A stretch of DNA of 64,000 bases from Clostridium sp. M62/1 (GCF_020736365.1 NZ_CP085988.1:3044001-3108000), one strand, 5' to 3'. Positions 18,978 through 28,432 are shown, counted from the stretch's first letter. Numbers and translations: made by a program. Notes: generated by a model from the sequence alone, not told the origin.

Positions 18978-19106
18978 AAGAATCCTGCGAAGCAGGATTC
19001 TCCGCCTGCGGCGGGTCGCGAAAGCGGCGTTTTCCTCTCCGCCGCAGTGCGATCCCCGCGGAACATTTTTATATAACAGGGGACGAAGTTTCCTGTTATA
19101 TAAAAA
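18978..19106 (-). repeat. Structured intergenic repeat, copy B
   Basis: Shares the GAATCCTGC/GCAGGATTC hairpin, CCGCCTGCGGCGG and GTTTTCCTCTCCGCCG block with copies A and C. It shares CAGTGCGATCCCCGCGGA with copy C. It ends in the stem TATATAACAGG (19070-19080)/CCTGTTATATA (19092-19102). It lies after the tsf terminator. The 18787-19253 gap contains no gene. Confidence 0.85.
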
Positions 19107-19137
19107 ACACATATGTAGGCCAGGTGCGGACATCTCT

Positions 19138-19245
19138 GCTAAAAGAAAAGAGCCGCCGCAAAATATCACATCCCGCAGAAAGACAAATCGCCCGTAAGCA
19201 TCTGTCACTTTCTGCGGAAACTATTTATTTTGCGGCAGCCCCTTC
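19138..19245 (-). terminator. Nested terminator of rpsB-tsf
   Basis: An outer stem of GCCGCAAAATA-type arms encloses an inner perfect 10-bp stem (CCGCAGAAAG/CTTTCTGCGG). On the minus strand it is followed by TCTTTTCTTTT. This is a two-tier terminator immediately after the tsf stop. Confidence 0.75.
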
Positions 19246-19253
19246 AATCCAGA

Positions 19254-20186
19254 TTACATTCCCATCTGTTTTGCTACTTCCTCAGCGAAGTTCTCTTCCT
19301 TCTTCTCGATACCCTCGCCAGTCTCAAAACGAACGAACTTCTTAACTGTTACCTTTGCGTTGTTAGCTTTGGCAACCTGGGCAACATACTGAGCTACGGA
19401 CTGCTTGCCATCCTCAGCCTTTACATAAACCTGATCTAATAAGCAGATTTCCTTTAACTCCTTATTGATGCGTCCCATAACCATTCCGCTGATGATCTTG
19501 TCATTTGCGTCCGGTTTCTCGTTCTTGGCAGCTACAGTTAAGATCTCTTTCTCTTTCTCAATGTACTCTGCGTCAACTTCATCTCTGTTTGTATATAATG
19601 GCTTTAATGCGGCAGCCTGCATAGCTACGTTCTTAGCCATCTCCTTGATTTCATCGTTTACAACGTCTGTCTCAACGTCTACTAAAACGCCGATCTTTCC
19701 GCCTGCATGAATATAGGAAGCAACGAAGCCGTTAGCCTCTGTCAGCTTCTCGAATCTTCTGATCTTCATGTTCTCGCCGATGATGGAGATCTGGGAAGAA
19801 AGCGCCTCTGCAACTGTCAGGCTCTCATCCTTTGCCCACTTCTCAGCCATGAATGCATCCATATCTGCTGCGTCAGAAGCAAGTGCCTGTGCGGCAACAT
19901 CTGCAACGTAGCTCTGGAACTTCTCATTCTTTGCAACGAAGTCTGTCTCTGCGTTAACCTCAACGACAACGGCTGTCTTTCCGTCCTCTGCCAGCTTTGT
20001 GGCAACGATACCCTCTGCTGCGATACGTCCTGCCTTCTTAGCTGCTCCGGCAAGTCCCTTTTCTCTTAAGAACTCAACTGCCTTGTCCATGTCGCCGTCT
20101 GTAGCTGCAAGAGCCTTCTTGCAGTCCATCATTCCGGCACCTGTCATTTCACGTAATTCCTTTACCATTGCGGCTGTAACTGCCAT
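19254..20186 (-). CDS. tsf: Translation elongation factor Ts
   Basis: A 310-residue guanine-nucleotide exchange factor for EF-Tu. The N-terminal UBA-like helix with MVKELREMTGAGMMDCKKAL is the family signature. The EF-Tu contact motif TDFVAKNE is near residue 80, and the dimerisation/core domains follow. GGAGG lies upstream of ATG 20186. It is encoded just after rpsB in the order conserved across bacteria and is followed by a nested terminator. Being strongly expressed, it makes the adjacent repeat B likely to be transcribed if termination is incomplete. Confidence 0.97.
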   Translation of the reverse strand: MAVTAAMVKELREMTGAGMMDCKKALAATDGDMDKAVEFLREKGLAGAAKKAGRIAAEGIVATKLAEDGKTAVVVEVNAETDFVAKNEKFQSYVADVAAQALASDAADMDAFMAEKWAKDESLTVAEALSSQISIIGENMKIRRFEKLTEANGFVASYIHAGGKIGVLVDVETDVVNDEIKEMAKNVAMQAAALKPLYTNRDEVDAEYIEKEKEILTVAAKNEKPDANDKIISGMVMGRINKELKEICLLDQVYVKAEDGKQSVAQYVAQVAKANNAKVTVKKFVRFETGEGIEKKEENFAEEVAKQMGM

Positions 20187-20312
20187 CTTACCATACCTCC
20201 ATGTTCTTTCCTATAGCCGCACAGACAACAGACTGCCTATGCGGAAAATTCCGCAAAGCGGGAAGGGTTTCCCCTCTCCGCCTCGCGGACTTTGATTTCC
20301 TCTTATCTGGAA

Positions 20313-21050
20313 TTAAGCCTCTGCAGCTTCCTCAGCGAACTCCTCGCCCTCTGCAGGAGCCTCAGCCTCACCCTGGTTAGCCTCGATAACAGCGTCTGCC
20401 ATTCTGGACACGATAAGCTTAACGGCTCTGATAGCGTCGTCGTTTCCTGGGATCACATAGTCAAGCTCCTCCGGATCGCAGTTTGTATCAACGATGCCGA
20501 TTAACGGAATACCCAGTGTGTGTGCCTCCTGGACGCAGATTCTCTCCTTCTTCGGATCTACTACGAAGATAGCGTCCGGGATTCTCTTCATCTCCTTGAT
20601 ACCGCCAAGGTTCTTCTCAAGCTTCTCCCACTCCTTCTTCAGAGCGATAACTTCCTTCTTTGGAAGAACATCAAATGTTCCGTCCTCTGCCATGGTCTCG
20701 ATCTCTTTTAAGCGGTTGATACGGCTCTGGATGGTCTTGAAGTTTGTCAGCATTCCGCCTAACCATCTCTCGTTTACATAGAACATTCCGCATCTCTCAG
20801 CCTCAACCCTGATAGCCTCCTGAGCCTGCTTCTTTGTACCTACGAAAAGGATTGTGCCGCCCTCTGCTGCGATATCGGAAACTGCCTTGTAAGCCTCATC
20901 TACCTTGCCTACAGACTTCTGTAAGTCGATGATGTGGATTCCGTTTCTCTCTGTGTAGATGTATGGAGCCATCTTAGGGTTCCATCTTCTTGTCTGGTGA
21001 CCGAAATGTACGCCAGCTTCCAGTAACTGCTTCATTGAAATAACGCTCAT
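20313..21050 (-). CDS. rpsB: 30S ribosomal protein S2
   Basis: A 245-residue small-subunit protein. [27 protein letters not shown] is split here as [13 protein letters not shown] and [14 protein letters not shown], the classic S2 start. The later [11 protein letters not shown] and [20 protein letters not shown] are conserved. The C-terminal tail is Glu/Ala-rich. ATG 21050 follows GGAGGAAAGAAAT; the in-frame ATG at 21065 is inside the ribosome site. Transcription is from a near-consensus promoter at 21163-21191 with a leader of about 100 nt, where autoregulation by S2 would be expected but is not shown. Confidence 0.97.
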   Translation of the reverse strand: MSVISMKQLLEAGVHFGHQTRRWNPKMAPYIYTERNGIHIIDLQKSVGKVDEAYKAVSDIAAEGGTILFVGTKKQAQEAIRVEAERCGMFYVNERWLGGMLTNFKTIQSRINRLKEIETMAEDGTFDVLPKKEVIALKKEWEKLEKNLGGIKEMKRIPDAIFVVDPKKERICVQEAHTLGIPLIGIVDTNCDPEELDYVIPGNDDAIRAVKLIVSRMADAVIEANQGEAEAPAEGEEFAEEAAEA

Positions 21051-21162
21051 ATTTCTTTCCTCCATTTTGGTTTTTCTTCCGCCGGCATCTTATGCTTCCT
21101 TTGGGACCTGATATCAGGCACCGTCCTTGAGAATCCGCCGTGCGTGATTTTTCAACTTTTAT

Positions 21163-21191
21163 ACTATATCACAGAGCCTAATTTTATGCAA
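21163..21191 (-). promoter_or_regulatory. Promoter of rpsB-tsf
   Basis: TTGCAT (minus strand, 21186-21191), exactly 17 bp, then TATAGT (21163-21168). Confidence 0.75.
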
Positions 21192-21242
21192 GCACTTTTC
21201 GACAGAATAAGTGCCCGCCCTCTGTCGGCGCCGCTCAGCCCA

Positions 21243-22826
21243 TCAGCAGAGGTATCTGTCGGCAATGGCTCTGAATTCCCCGGCATTTTCTGCCAGCCAT
21301 TCGTCAAAGTTCTTTCCTGTTCTTTCCACAGTCTCTCCGACCTCTGCCAGGAAAGGCGGAATGTCCTTTTCAAGCATCGTGCCCCAGTTTTCGCCGAAGC
21401 GCTCGTCTCCCTCACGATCGCTTCCGTTTACATGGAGCACAAAAGCCGGATTGGCAGCCTTGTCGATGACCTTTACGCCTCCCTGGAAGCCGATGGTTCC
21501 AATCTGGTGGGTTCCGCAGGAAGACGGGCAGCCGGAAATATGAATCTTCGGAAGTGTGCCGTCCTTAAAGCTGTGCTTTCTCATCTCCTCCACCAGTGTG
21601 CGGATTAAGGCCTGGGAGTCCCGCACTCCCACCTGGCAGATGGAGGCGCCGATGCATGCCACAGAGGTTTCAAAAAGGCTGGCAGCACTGTCCTGCGTCA
21701 CCTCCAATACCTCAGCGGCCTCCTCTGCCGTCAGGTTGAGAATGAACATGGCCTCATCAGGCGCCACGCGCATCTCCACCTCCTCCATATCCTTCACAGT
21801 CTCGTAGAGCTTTCTGAATACAGAAGGTTCCGGTGTTCCCCCAATGGGGTGATATTCTACCGCATAGAGCCCTCTCTGCTTCTGGGCTGTCACACGAAAG
21901 CTCTTCACAGCCTCCCTTGCCCGATCCGACAGCTCCGTGCAGGCGGCTGCCTTCCTGGCCTTCTCCTCGGGATGAAATGAAATCAGCTCCTCCTTCTTTA
22001 TCTTCAGATTGTCCTTCTCCTCGTCCATCACCTCTCTGAGTTTTTCACCGTAGGCCTCAATGTAGCCCTCTTTGCCGAGAGTGTCCTGCATGTAGCGTGT
22101 CCTTGCCTTTGCGCGGTTTTCATAGTTTCCGTAAGCCATGAAGGTCTTTACCATAGCCTTTATATAGTAGAGAATATCCTCCGGTTCCACTGCGCCCGCC
22201 ACCAGAGCTCCCATCTTTGGATTTGCCCCCAGGCCTCCTGCGCTGTAGACGTCAAACAGTCCGTCCTCCCTGGCCGCAAAGCCCAGATCGCGGAAGGTTG
22301 CATGGGACAGGTTCTTAGGCGAGTTGGAGAAACATACTTTCAGCTTTCTCGGCAGCTTTACTGTCTTGATAAAGCCCATCAGATAGTCAGCCGCCCTGAG
22401 GGCATAGGGCAGCACGTCAAACCGCTCGCCCTCCTCCACGCCGGAAAGCGGGGAAACCATCACATTTCTCGGGAAATCTCCTCCGCCTCCTCTGGTGTTG
22501 ATCCCGTGGTCAAGGGCCTCCTCCATAATCTCACAGACAGCCTGTCCGCTCAGATTGTGAAGCTGAACAGACTGACAGGTCGTCAAATGAACCTTGTCGA
22601 TCTGATACGCCTCAATGCTGTCGGCGATAAATTTCAGCTGATCCTTCGTCATGCGGCCGCCTGCCAGGCGAAGGCGCAGCATGCTGGCCTCAGCCCCTCT
22701 CTGTGCATAGCTTCCAAAGCCGCCGGAAAAGCCTTTGTAATCCTTTACTGCCACTTCCTTGTTGTAAAACTGCTCTGTTACCTTCTTAAACTCCGCTAAA
22801 TCCTGCTTCCACGCTTCATTTCCCAT
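21243..22826 (-). CDS. Siroheme-type nitrite/sulfite reductase family protein
   Basis: A 527-residue protein with the two-fold ferredoxin-like and hemoprotein halves of the NiR/SiR family. The 4Fe-4S/siroheme cysteines are CIGASIC (CX5C) and, about 40 residues on, CPSSC (CX3C). The substrate-side basic region TRGGGGDFPRNVMVSP is present. Family members reduce nitrite or sulfite by six electrons using ferredoxin. There is no partner subunit, flavoprotein or cys gene adjacent, so the substrate is open. It is divergent from a LysR regulator, which probably controls it. The ATG is preceded by AAAGGAG. Confidence 0.87.
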   Translation of the reverse strand: MGNEAWKQDLAEFKKVTEQFYNKEVAVKDYKGFSGGFGSYAQRGAEASMLRLRLAGGRMTKDQLKFIADSIEAYQIDKVHLTTCQSVQLHNLSGQAVCEIMEEALDHGINTRGGGGDFPRNVMVSPLSGVEEGERFDVLPYALRAADYLMGFIKTVKLPRKLKVCFSNSPKNLSHATFRDLGFAAREDGLFDVYSAGGLGANPKMGALVAGAVEPEDILYYIKAMVKTFMAYGNYENRAKARTRYMQDTLGKEGYIEAYGEKLREVMDEEKDNLKIKKEELISFHPEEKARKAAACTELSDRAREAVKSFRVTAQKQRGLYAVEYHPIGGTPEPSVFRKLYETVKDMEEVEMRVAPDEAMFILNLTAEEAAEVLEVTQDSAASLFETSVACIGASICQVGVRDSQALIRTLVEEMRKHSFKDGTLPKIHISGCPSSCGTHQIGTIGFQGGVKVIDKAANPAFVLHVNGSDREGDERFGENWGTMLEKDIPPFLAEVGETVERTGKNFDEWLAENAGEFRAIADRYLC

Positions 22827-22975
22827 ACTTTATCTCCTTTTCTGCTCCCTGCTGCCGTGTTTCAGGCAAAACGCTCACATGCAGCCTGCCATCCTCTGAC
22901 TTCTCTCAGGTATACTTCTATTACTCTATACTAAAGGATTCATAAGATAAAGTAAAATTATATTTATTTATCTTT

Positions 22976-22994
22976 CAATAATAAATTATTATTG
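22976..22994. promoter_or_regulatory. Perfect palindrome in the LysR/reductase divergent region
   Basis: CAATAATAA and TTATTATTG flank a single central A. It lies between the divergent reductase and LysR genes in an AT-rich stretch, the usual position for a LysR operator. Binding is inferred from position only. Confidence 0.5.
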
Positions 22995-23058
22995 ATATAA
23001 TCATTTTAACCGGCAACCGTATGAGAACGGTCAATGTATGAGAAAAGGAGGAACAACG

Positions 23059-23928
23059 ATGCTGGACAACCGCATTCACACTTTTCTGGCTGTCTGCCAG
23101 GAGATGAATTTCACACGGGCGGCAAAAAGGCTGCACATTACACAGCCCGCTGTTTCCCAGCACATCCAGTATATTGAAAACTATTACCATATACGTGCCT
23201 TCCGCCTGGAAGGGAAAAAGCTCTCCCTCACACAGGAGGGAGAGCTTCTCAGAAATGCTCTTCTGATTATGAAAAATAACGAGGACAGTCTTCAGAATGC
23301 TCTGGCTGAATCTTCGGGCAGAACGAACCCTATCCGGATCGGAGCCACGCTGACAGCAGGCAGCGTTCTTCTGACTGAGCCCCTTGTGCGCATTTTCCGC
23401 AGATGGCCCGACATTTCCCTGACCGTGACAGTCAAAAACACTGCGGAGCTCCTCAGCCAGATCGACAGCGGAGCTCTGGACTTCGCTGTGCTGGAGGGAA
23501 ACTTTTCAAAGGCTGCCTACTCCTACCACACCTACCTCAGAGAGCCTTTCATCCCCGTCTGCGGGGCAGGGCTTTCTATCGGCTCCCCCTCCTCCCTGGA
23601 TGAGCTTTTGGGAGAACGGCTGCTCCTGCGGGAATCCGGCTCAGGTACCCGGATGATTCTGGAACAGATTCTGGAGGAGCACGGTTTTTCTGTCTCTGAT
23701 TTTAAGAATACGGCAGAAATCGGAAACATGCAGACCATAAAAGAGCTGATTGCCGCCGACTGCGGCATTACCTTCCTGTACAAAAGCGCAGTAAGCCGGG
23801 AGCTCTCAGAGGGGACTATCCGTGAAATCCCCATCAGCATCGGCATGCAGCATGAGATCTCCGTAGTCTGGCAGAAGAACCGGCTTTTTGAGCAGCAGGT
23901 GCTGGAGGTCATAAACGAAGCCTTTTAA
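23059..23928 (+). CDS. LysR-family transcriptional regulator
   Basis: A 289-residue protein with an N-terminal winged HTH (MNFTRAAKRLHITQPAVSQHIQ) and a C-terminal LysR substrate-binding domain (PIRIGATLTAGSVLLTEPLV). ATG 23059 follows AGGAGG; an ATG at 23038 is in frame but lies before that site. It resembles regulators of sulfur or selenium metabolism only in general form. It is divergent from the reductase and convergent with the ABC ATPase gene, overlapping it by four bases at the 3' ends. The likely target is the divergent reductase. Confidence 0.92.
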   Translation: MLDNRIHTFLAVCQEMNFTRAAKRLHITQPAVSQHIQYIENYYHIRAFRLEGKKLSLTQEGELLRNALLIMKNNEDSLQNALAESSGRTNPIRIGATLTAGSVLLTEPLVRIFRRWPDISLTVTVKNTAELLSQIDSGALDFAVLEGNFSKAAYSYHTYLREPFIPVCGAGLSIGSPSSLDELLGERLLLRESGSGTRMILEQILEEHGFSVSDFKNTAEIGNMQTIKELIAADCGITFLYKSAVSRELSEGTIREIPISIGMQHEISVVWQKNRLFEQQVLEVINEAF

Positions 23929-24971
23929 TCCCCTGTCCGGGACAGCCTCCCCTTTCTGAAGGCATGTTTTGTACAGACGGACAGCCGTACTGTTTCTCCT
24001 GCACTGTACTCGTGGCTGAAATCCCTGACCATGATCTCGTTCGTACCGGCAGTCACAAAATACTGGCTGTAGAAGCCCATGTACTCAGCCTTTGAAATCG
24101 TTCCGCCCAAGAGCACGCATCCGTCCCTCTCCTCTGTCCCAGCTCCCTGAGTTCTGTCTCTGCCTCCTGCCCCATCCTCTTCTCCCGGCTTCGTCCTTCC
24201 CAGGATCGAAATTTCCTCCGGCCGGACATACAGCGTCTGTCCGTCTGGAAGTTCTATCCGATCTGCAGTTCCCAGAAATTCCATGACAAAGAGGTTCGCG
24301 GGATTTCGGTAAACCTGGGACGGAGTCCCCGTCTGGACCAGGCGTCCCCCGTCCATAATCGCTATCCTGTCTGCCAGGGCCATGGCTTCCTCCTGATCAT
24401 GGGTTACAAAGATCATCGTGATCCCTGTCTTTTTCTGCAGCTCCTTCAGCTCGTCCCTCATCCTGATTCGAAGCTTCGCATCCAGGTTGCTTAAAGGCTC
24501 GTCTAACAGAAGCACCTTCGGGTTCACGGCCAGCGCCCTGGCCAGGGCCACTCTCTGCTGCTGGCCTCCGGAGAGCTCCTGGACAGCCCCATTGCCCCGA
24601 TCAGAGAGCCCCACAATATCCAGGTATCTGTAGGCACATTCTGCCGCCTCTTTCTTTTTCATCCCCTGAAATTTAAGCCCGTACATCACATTCTGAAGAA
24701 CTGTCATATGAGGAAACAGCGCGTAGGACTGGAACACCGTGGACACCGGCCTTCGCTCCGGCTCAAGTCCCGTTATATCCTCTCCGTCCAGAAAAATTTT
24801 TCCGCCATCGGGCTTTAAAAATCCTCCCAGCATCCGGAGCGTAGTCGTCTTTCCGCAGCCGGAAGCCCCCAAAAGGCAGAGGATTTCTCCGCGGTTCATG
24901 GAGAGCTTCAGCCCCGAAACCACCTCTTTGCCGTCAAATGACTTGCTCAGATTTTCAATTTCCAGATACAT
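23925..24971 (-). CDS. ABC importer ATPase (ferric iron/spermidine type)
   Basis: A 348-residue ABC ATPase with Walker A GASGCGKTTT, signature ELSGGQQQRVALARAL, Walker B LLLDEPLSNLD and the switch histidine in FVTHDQEEAM. A TOBE domain of about 100 residues follows (LYVRPEEISI, later GTISKAEYMGFYSQYFV). This architecture occurs in FbpC, PotA and PhnT-type systems. ATG 24971 has GGAAGG upstream, and the frame overlaps the permease stop by 17 bases, indicating coupling. With the permease and binding protein it forms a complete importer. Confidence 0.92.
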   Translation of the reverse strand: MYLEIENLSKSFDGKEVVSGLKLSMNRGEILCLLGASGCGKTTTLRMLGGFLKPDGGKIFLDGEDITGLEPERRPVSTVFQSYALFPHMTVLQNVMYGLKFQGMKKKEAAECAYRYLDIVGLSDRGNGAVQELSGGQQQRVALARALAVNPKVLLLDEPLSNLDAKLRIRMRDELKELQKKTGITMIFVTHDQEEAMALADRIAIMDGGRLVQTGTPSQVYRNPANLFVMEFLGTADRIELPDGQTLYVRPEEISILGRTKPGEEDGAGGRDRTQGAGTEERDGCVLLGGTISKAEYMGFYSQYFVTAGTNEIMVRDFSHEYSAGETVRLSVCTKHAFRKGRLSRTGD

Positions 24972-26643
24972 GCTTCTCACCTTCCTTCCAAACTTCCCCC
25001 TGACCCGGTGCCTGTTTCACTTCCCCCTTTTTCCGCTTTCGCTTTTTTCGGCCGCTGCTGCCGTCTCCTCTCTCCTCCCTCAGGAGAAGGGCGGATACAC
25101 CGCCGGTGACAGCTATAGTTGTCAGAATGATCAGGGATGAGATCAGAGATGCCACCCCGTACTCACCGGAATTGATGGCGTCAAACAGCGTATAAACTGC
25201 CAGCTTGTGGCGTGCGCTTATTAGAAACACCACTGCTCCCACCGTCGTCATGGAGCTGGAGAAATTGTATATAAAACCTGTCACAAAAGTTCGCCTGAGA
25301 TTTGGCAGAACAATATCTTTCGTCACATGGAAGCGTCCCGCCCCCAGATCCCTGGCGGCATCCTCCACCCGGCTGTTAAGCTGTGCCAGGGAGGCGGCTG
25401 TCAGCTTTGTCACCATGGGGAGCTGCTTAAATATCATATTGATAATGATGATTGCCGCAGTGCCTGTCATCTTGAGGATTCCGCTGTTAAACGCCAGAAT
25501 GTAGCCGATTCCGAAGCAGGTTCCGGGCAGCAGATACGGCATCGTGGAGATGAAATCGAAAAATCCTCTGAACCTCACCTTTCTCCGTTCCAGATAGTAG
25601 GCAAAAAGGATGGCAAAGGCAGTTCCCGCCACTGCCGCAATCAGCGAATACTGAATACTCCTTGTCAGGCTCTCCATGTTGTAGGACAGGAGGCTGTTAA
25701 AATTGTCCAGCGAAAAATAATATACGCCTTTTTTCGATTTGAGAAATCCTGTCAGAAAAATGCAGATATACTGCAGTGTCATCATAAGGAAAAACATGGC
25801 TGACATCAGCCGCACTGCTGCTCCCACAATTCCTGTCAGCGGAAGGGGCAGCCCGCTTCTGCTGTTTTTCTGGCTGTCAGCTGCAGTCAGACGGTCTGAT
25901 TTCCGCATCAAAAGGCGGTAGAGAAGAAAGGCCGCCACTGCCGGAAGCAGAAGGAGCATATTCATGGCTGAGGCCTTTTCCAGATCGGCATAGCCGATCA
26001 GCTCCAGGTATATGGCGGAAGCCAGCGTATTATAGCGCCCTCCGATCACGGCCGGTGTTCCAAAATCAGATACGGAGCGGATAAACGACAGGATAAAGCA
26101 GATACCTGCTGCAGGCTTCAGCATGGGAAATACAATCTGCTTCATAGTATCAGCCGCAGATGCCCCCAGATCTCTGGAAGCCGCCAGAATCCTGTGATCG
26201 ATCTTTTCCAGAATTCCAACTGCAAACAGGGCGTTCAATGATGCAAAGTGAAGGCTCTGCATTGCAATAATTCCCCATTTATTGTAGGGGCTTATCATCA
26301 GTCCCAGAAGCCGGTAGGTGATCCATCCCCTCTTTCCAAAAAGCTGGATATACACAAGAGAAGCGATAAAGGGTGGCGAAACCATAGTCATAAGGAGGAT
26401 TCCCATGAGGACAAGCTTAACCCTTCCCTGGAGCGTCACGATCCTCAGAGCCACCGCAATTCCCAGAACTGTGGAGAAAAGCGCAGCCAGCGTCCCGGTA
26501 AATACGCTGTGCCGTATCAGCGAAGCATTCTCCTGAAACAGATTTTTGTATGCTGAGAAGGTGAGCCCCCCGTCTGCCCACAGGCTCTCTGCTGCAATGC
26601 ACAGAAGCGGCCAGAGAACGAACAGAAGGACAGCAGCCGCCAT
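24955..26643 (-). CDS. ABC importer permease with two fused MetI-like domains
   Basis: About 562 residues from ATG 26643, about 12 TM segments. There are two permease units, each with an EAA loop (ASRDLGASAADTMKQIVFP and AARDLGAGRFHVTKDIVLP). This FbpB/AfuB-like fusion is typical of ferric or 2-aminoethylphosphonate importers. The start is doubtful. ATG 26643 lacks a ribosome site and would begin inside the first TM-proximal segment. The same frame stays open upstream through the whole of repeat C to an ATG at 26910 that overlaps the binding-protein stop (ATGAATAG), which would add about 89 residues. Insertion of the repeat may have displaced the original start. Confidence 0.85.
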   Translation of the reverse strand: MAAAVLLFVLWPLLCIAAESLWADGGLTFSAYKNLFQENASLIRHSVFTGTLAALFSTVLGIAVALRIVTLQGRVKLVLMGILLMTMVSPPFIASLVYIQLFGKRGWITYRLLGLMISPYNKWGIIAMQSLHFASLNALFAVGILEKIDHRILAASRDLGASAADTMKQIVFPMLKPAAGICFILSFIRSVSDFGTPAVIGGRYNTLASAIYLELIGYADLEKASAMNMLLLLPAVAAFLLYRLLMRKSDRLTAADSQKNSRSGLPLPLTGIVGAAVRLMSAMFFLMMTLQYICIFLTGFLKSKKGVYYFSLDNFNSLLSYNMESLTRSIQYSLIAAVAGTAFAILFAYYLERRKVRFRGFFDFISTMPYLLPGTCFGIGYILAFNSGILKMTGTAAIIIINMIFKQLPMVTKLTAASLAQLNSRVEDAARDLGAGRFHVTKDIVLPNLRRTFVTGFIYNFSSSMTTVGAVVFLISARHKLAVYTLFDAINSGEYGVASLISSLIILTTIAVTGGVSALLLREERGDGSSGRKKRKRKKGEVKQAPGQGEVWKEGEKHVSGN

Positions 26644-26715
26644 GGCCCAGAAAATCAGCCGGTCGACAGCGCCGTAAAAAAGATGCTTTCCGGACCTGTT
26701 TCCTGTACTGGGACA

Positions 26716-26846
26716 AAGAATCCTGCCTCGCAGGATTCTCCGCCTGCGGCGGGGCTGCGAAGCAGCCGTATTCCTCTCCAACCCAGTGCGATCCCCGCGG
26801 AGCGTTTTTGTATAACAGGGAACGAAGTTTCCTGTTATGCAAAAAA
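26716..26846 (-). repeat. Structured intergenic repeat, copy C
   Basis: Shares the GAATCCTGC/GCAGGATTC and CCGCCTGCGGCGG blocks with A and B, and CAGTGCGATCCCCGCGGA with B. It has GGGGCTGC/GCAGCC in common with D. It ends in a 12-bp stem with one G-T pair (26808-26819 with 26831-26842). It separates the binding-protein gene from its permease gene and is open in the permease frame. Confidence 0.85.
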
Positions 26847-26902
26847 GGGTACCTGAATCAGATACCCTCCTCTGCGTCTTTTGGCTGCCCTCTGTCCTGC
26901 GG

Positions 26903-28015
26903 CTATTCATTTTCAGACTTGTCCCCAGCCAGCTCATCCCACTTTGCCAGGATGTTCTCACGCTCGGAACCAAACAGGGATAAATCCTCATCCATCAGCA
27001 TCTCTGTGTCGAATGTAAGCTCCATTCCCTCAATGTCAGGCTTCACCATCTTGATTGTATCCTTGTTGTCGATATCGGCAACCATTTTCAGATTCTCATC
27101 GTCTGAATAGAACCACTCAATGAACTCGCAGGCAGCCTCTGCTCCCTCAGAATTCTTAAATACGGCCACTCCCTCTGGAACGTATGGGATTCCATCCTCC
27201 GGATAAACAGCTGTGATATTCTGCTCCTCCTCCATCTTGTCAATCGCCCTGTCCATAGGTGCGATTCCGATTGCGAACTCGCCGGCCACTGTCTTGGTTA
27301 CCGGATCGGAGCCGCGCTTGGAGTAATATTCAATATTTTTATTCAGCTCTTCAAAGTATTTCCAGCCTTCTTCTTCACCCTTTGTCTGAAGAAGCGCATT
27401 CACTACTGCATAGTTTGTTCCTGAGATAGCCGGATTGGACATGAGAACCTCTCCCTGGTAGGAAGGATCTGTAAGATCATCCCAGGTCTTGGGAATTTCA
27501 AGGCCTTTCTCCTCGATAATATCATTGTTCACCACAAAGCCCACCACGGTAATTCCCTTGGCAAACCAGTAGTTGTCTGCATCCTTATACTCAGGCGCCA
27601 GATTTGCCGCCTCGTCAAAATTCACCTGCTGGAGAAGTCCGTCCTCCTTGGCTCCCATGAAGGCATCGATTCCGCCTCCGAACCACAGATCGGCCATCGG
27701 AGTTCCTCCCTCTGCCTTTACCTTGGAGAGAACCTCGCCGGAAGACATGGAAAGAAGCTCTGTCTCTATTCCTGTTTCCTGTGTAAATTTGTCAAATAAG
27801 GTCACATAATCCTCGCTGGTGGCAACTACTCTCAGCGTCCCGCCGGCCTCATCCCTGGCTTCGCTTTCCGCCTCTGAAGCTTCGCTCTCCGCCTTGGTCT
27901 CTGCACCTGTCTCGGAAGCGGCTGTCGTCTCCTGTGTGCTCTGGGTGCCGCATCCTGCCAGCATAAGCGCTGCCATTCCCGCTGCCATGAATCCCGCAAT
28001 GCTCTGCTTTCTCAT
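26903..28015 (-). CDS. Extracellular solute-binding lipoprotein (ferric iron or phosphonate type)
   Basis: A 370-residue lipoprotein. The signal peptide ends in LAGC (Cys22) and is followed by a Thr/Glu/Ala-rich linker. The mature domain begins LRVVATSEDYVTLFDKFTQE, then ADLWFGGGIDAFMGAKEDGL, EGVAVFKNSEGAEAACEFI and a C-terminal helix. This is SBP family 1/13-like, as in FbpA, AfuA and PhnS. Metal ligands cannot be assigned with confidence, so the substrate could be Fe3+ or 2-aminoethylphosphonate. It is first in the operon, with a promoter at 28130-28158. Confidence 0.9.
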   Translation of the reverse strand: MRKQSIAGFMAAGMAALMLAGCGTQSTQETTAASETGAETKAESEASEAESEARDEAGGTLRVVATSEDYVTLFDKFTQETGIETELLSMSSGEVLSKVKAEGGTPMADLWFGGGIDAFMGAKEDGLLQQVNFDEAANLAPEYKDADNYWFAKGITVVGFVVNNDIIEEKGLEIPKTWDDLTDPSYQGEVLMSNPAISGTNYAVVNALLQTKGEEEGWKYFEELNKNIEYYSKRGSDPVTKTVAGEFAIGIAPMDRAIDKMEEEQNITAVYPEDGIPYVPEGVAVFKNSEGAEAACEFIEWFYSDDENLKMVADIDNKDTIKMVKPDIEGMELTFDTEMLMDEDLSLFGSERENILAKWDELAGDKSENE

Positions 28016-28129
28016 GCTTTTTCCTCCTCTTTTTCCATTTGCCTGAATTGACTTTTATCTCTGCCCGGGCGACCAGAAAACGGTTTTCCTGTTTTTACCA
28101 TCCTTCCGGTCCCATTTCAGGCCCCACAT

Positions 28130-28158
28130 AGTGTATACGATAAAAAGTGCTCCGTCAA
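28130..28158 (-). promoter_or_regulatory. Promoter of the binding-protein/ABC operon
   Basis: TTGACG (minus strand, 28153-28158), a 17-bp spacer, TACACT (28130-28135). It lies within the 417-bp AT-rich divergent region 28016-28432. Confidence 0.7.
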
Positions 28159-28369
28159 CTGCTTTTCAATATTGTGTACAAAGGCTCTCAATTTTATTAT
28201 TTTGGGCTTTATGGAATCTTTCTGTTTTATATGTGTATTTTATGTATCAGTTTGTCTATATTGTATACTTTCGTCGTCTTTTGTCCCCTCTTTATTCCAT
28301 ATTATCTATAAGTGCCCTTATTTATTGTTTTTTTCTATAAGACTTTCCCCGTTTCCGCCCTTTCTTCTA

Positions 28370-28399
28370 TTGACTGTTTTTAATTTCTGTTGGTACAAT
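28370..28399 (+). promoter_or_regulatory. Promoter of the PHP gene
   Basis: TTGACT (28370-28375), an 18-bp spacer, TACAAT (28394-28399). The ribosome site AAGGAGA follows at 28420-28426. Confidence 0.7.
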
Positions 28400-28432
28400 T
28401 TTATCAGACATTAAAGGAGAAGGAGATTGCGC

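Noticed and set aside
18768..19208. Short frames through repeat B (and similar ones in A, C and D)
   Set aside because: They reuse the repeat sequence in several frames, with no ribosome sites; the same pattern in each copy shows they are by-products of the repeat.
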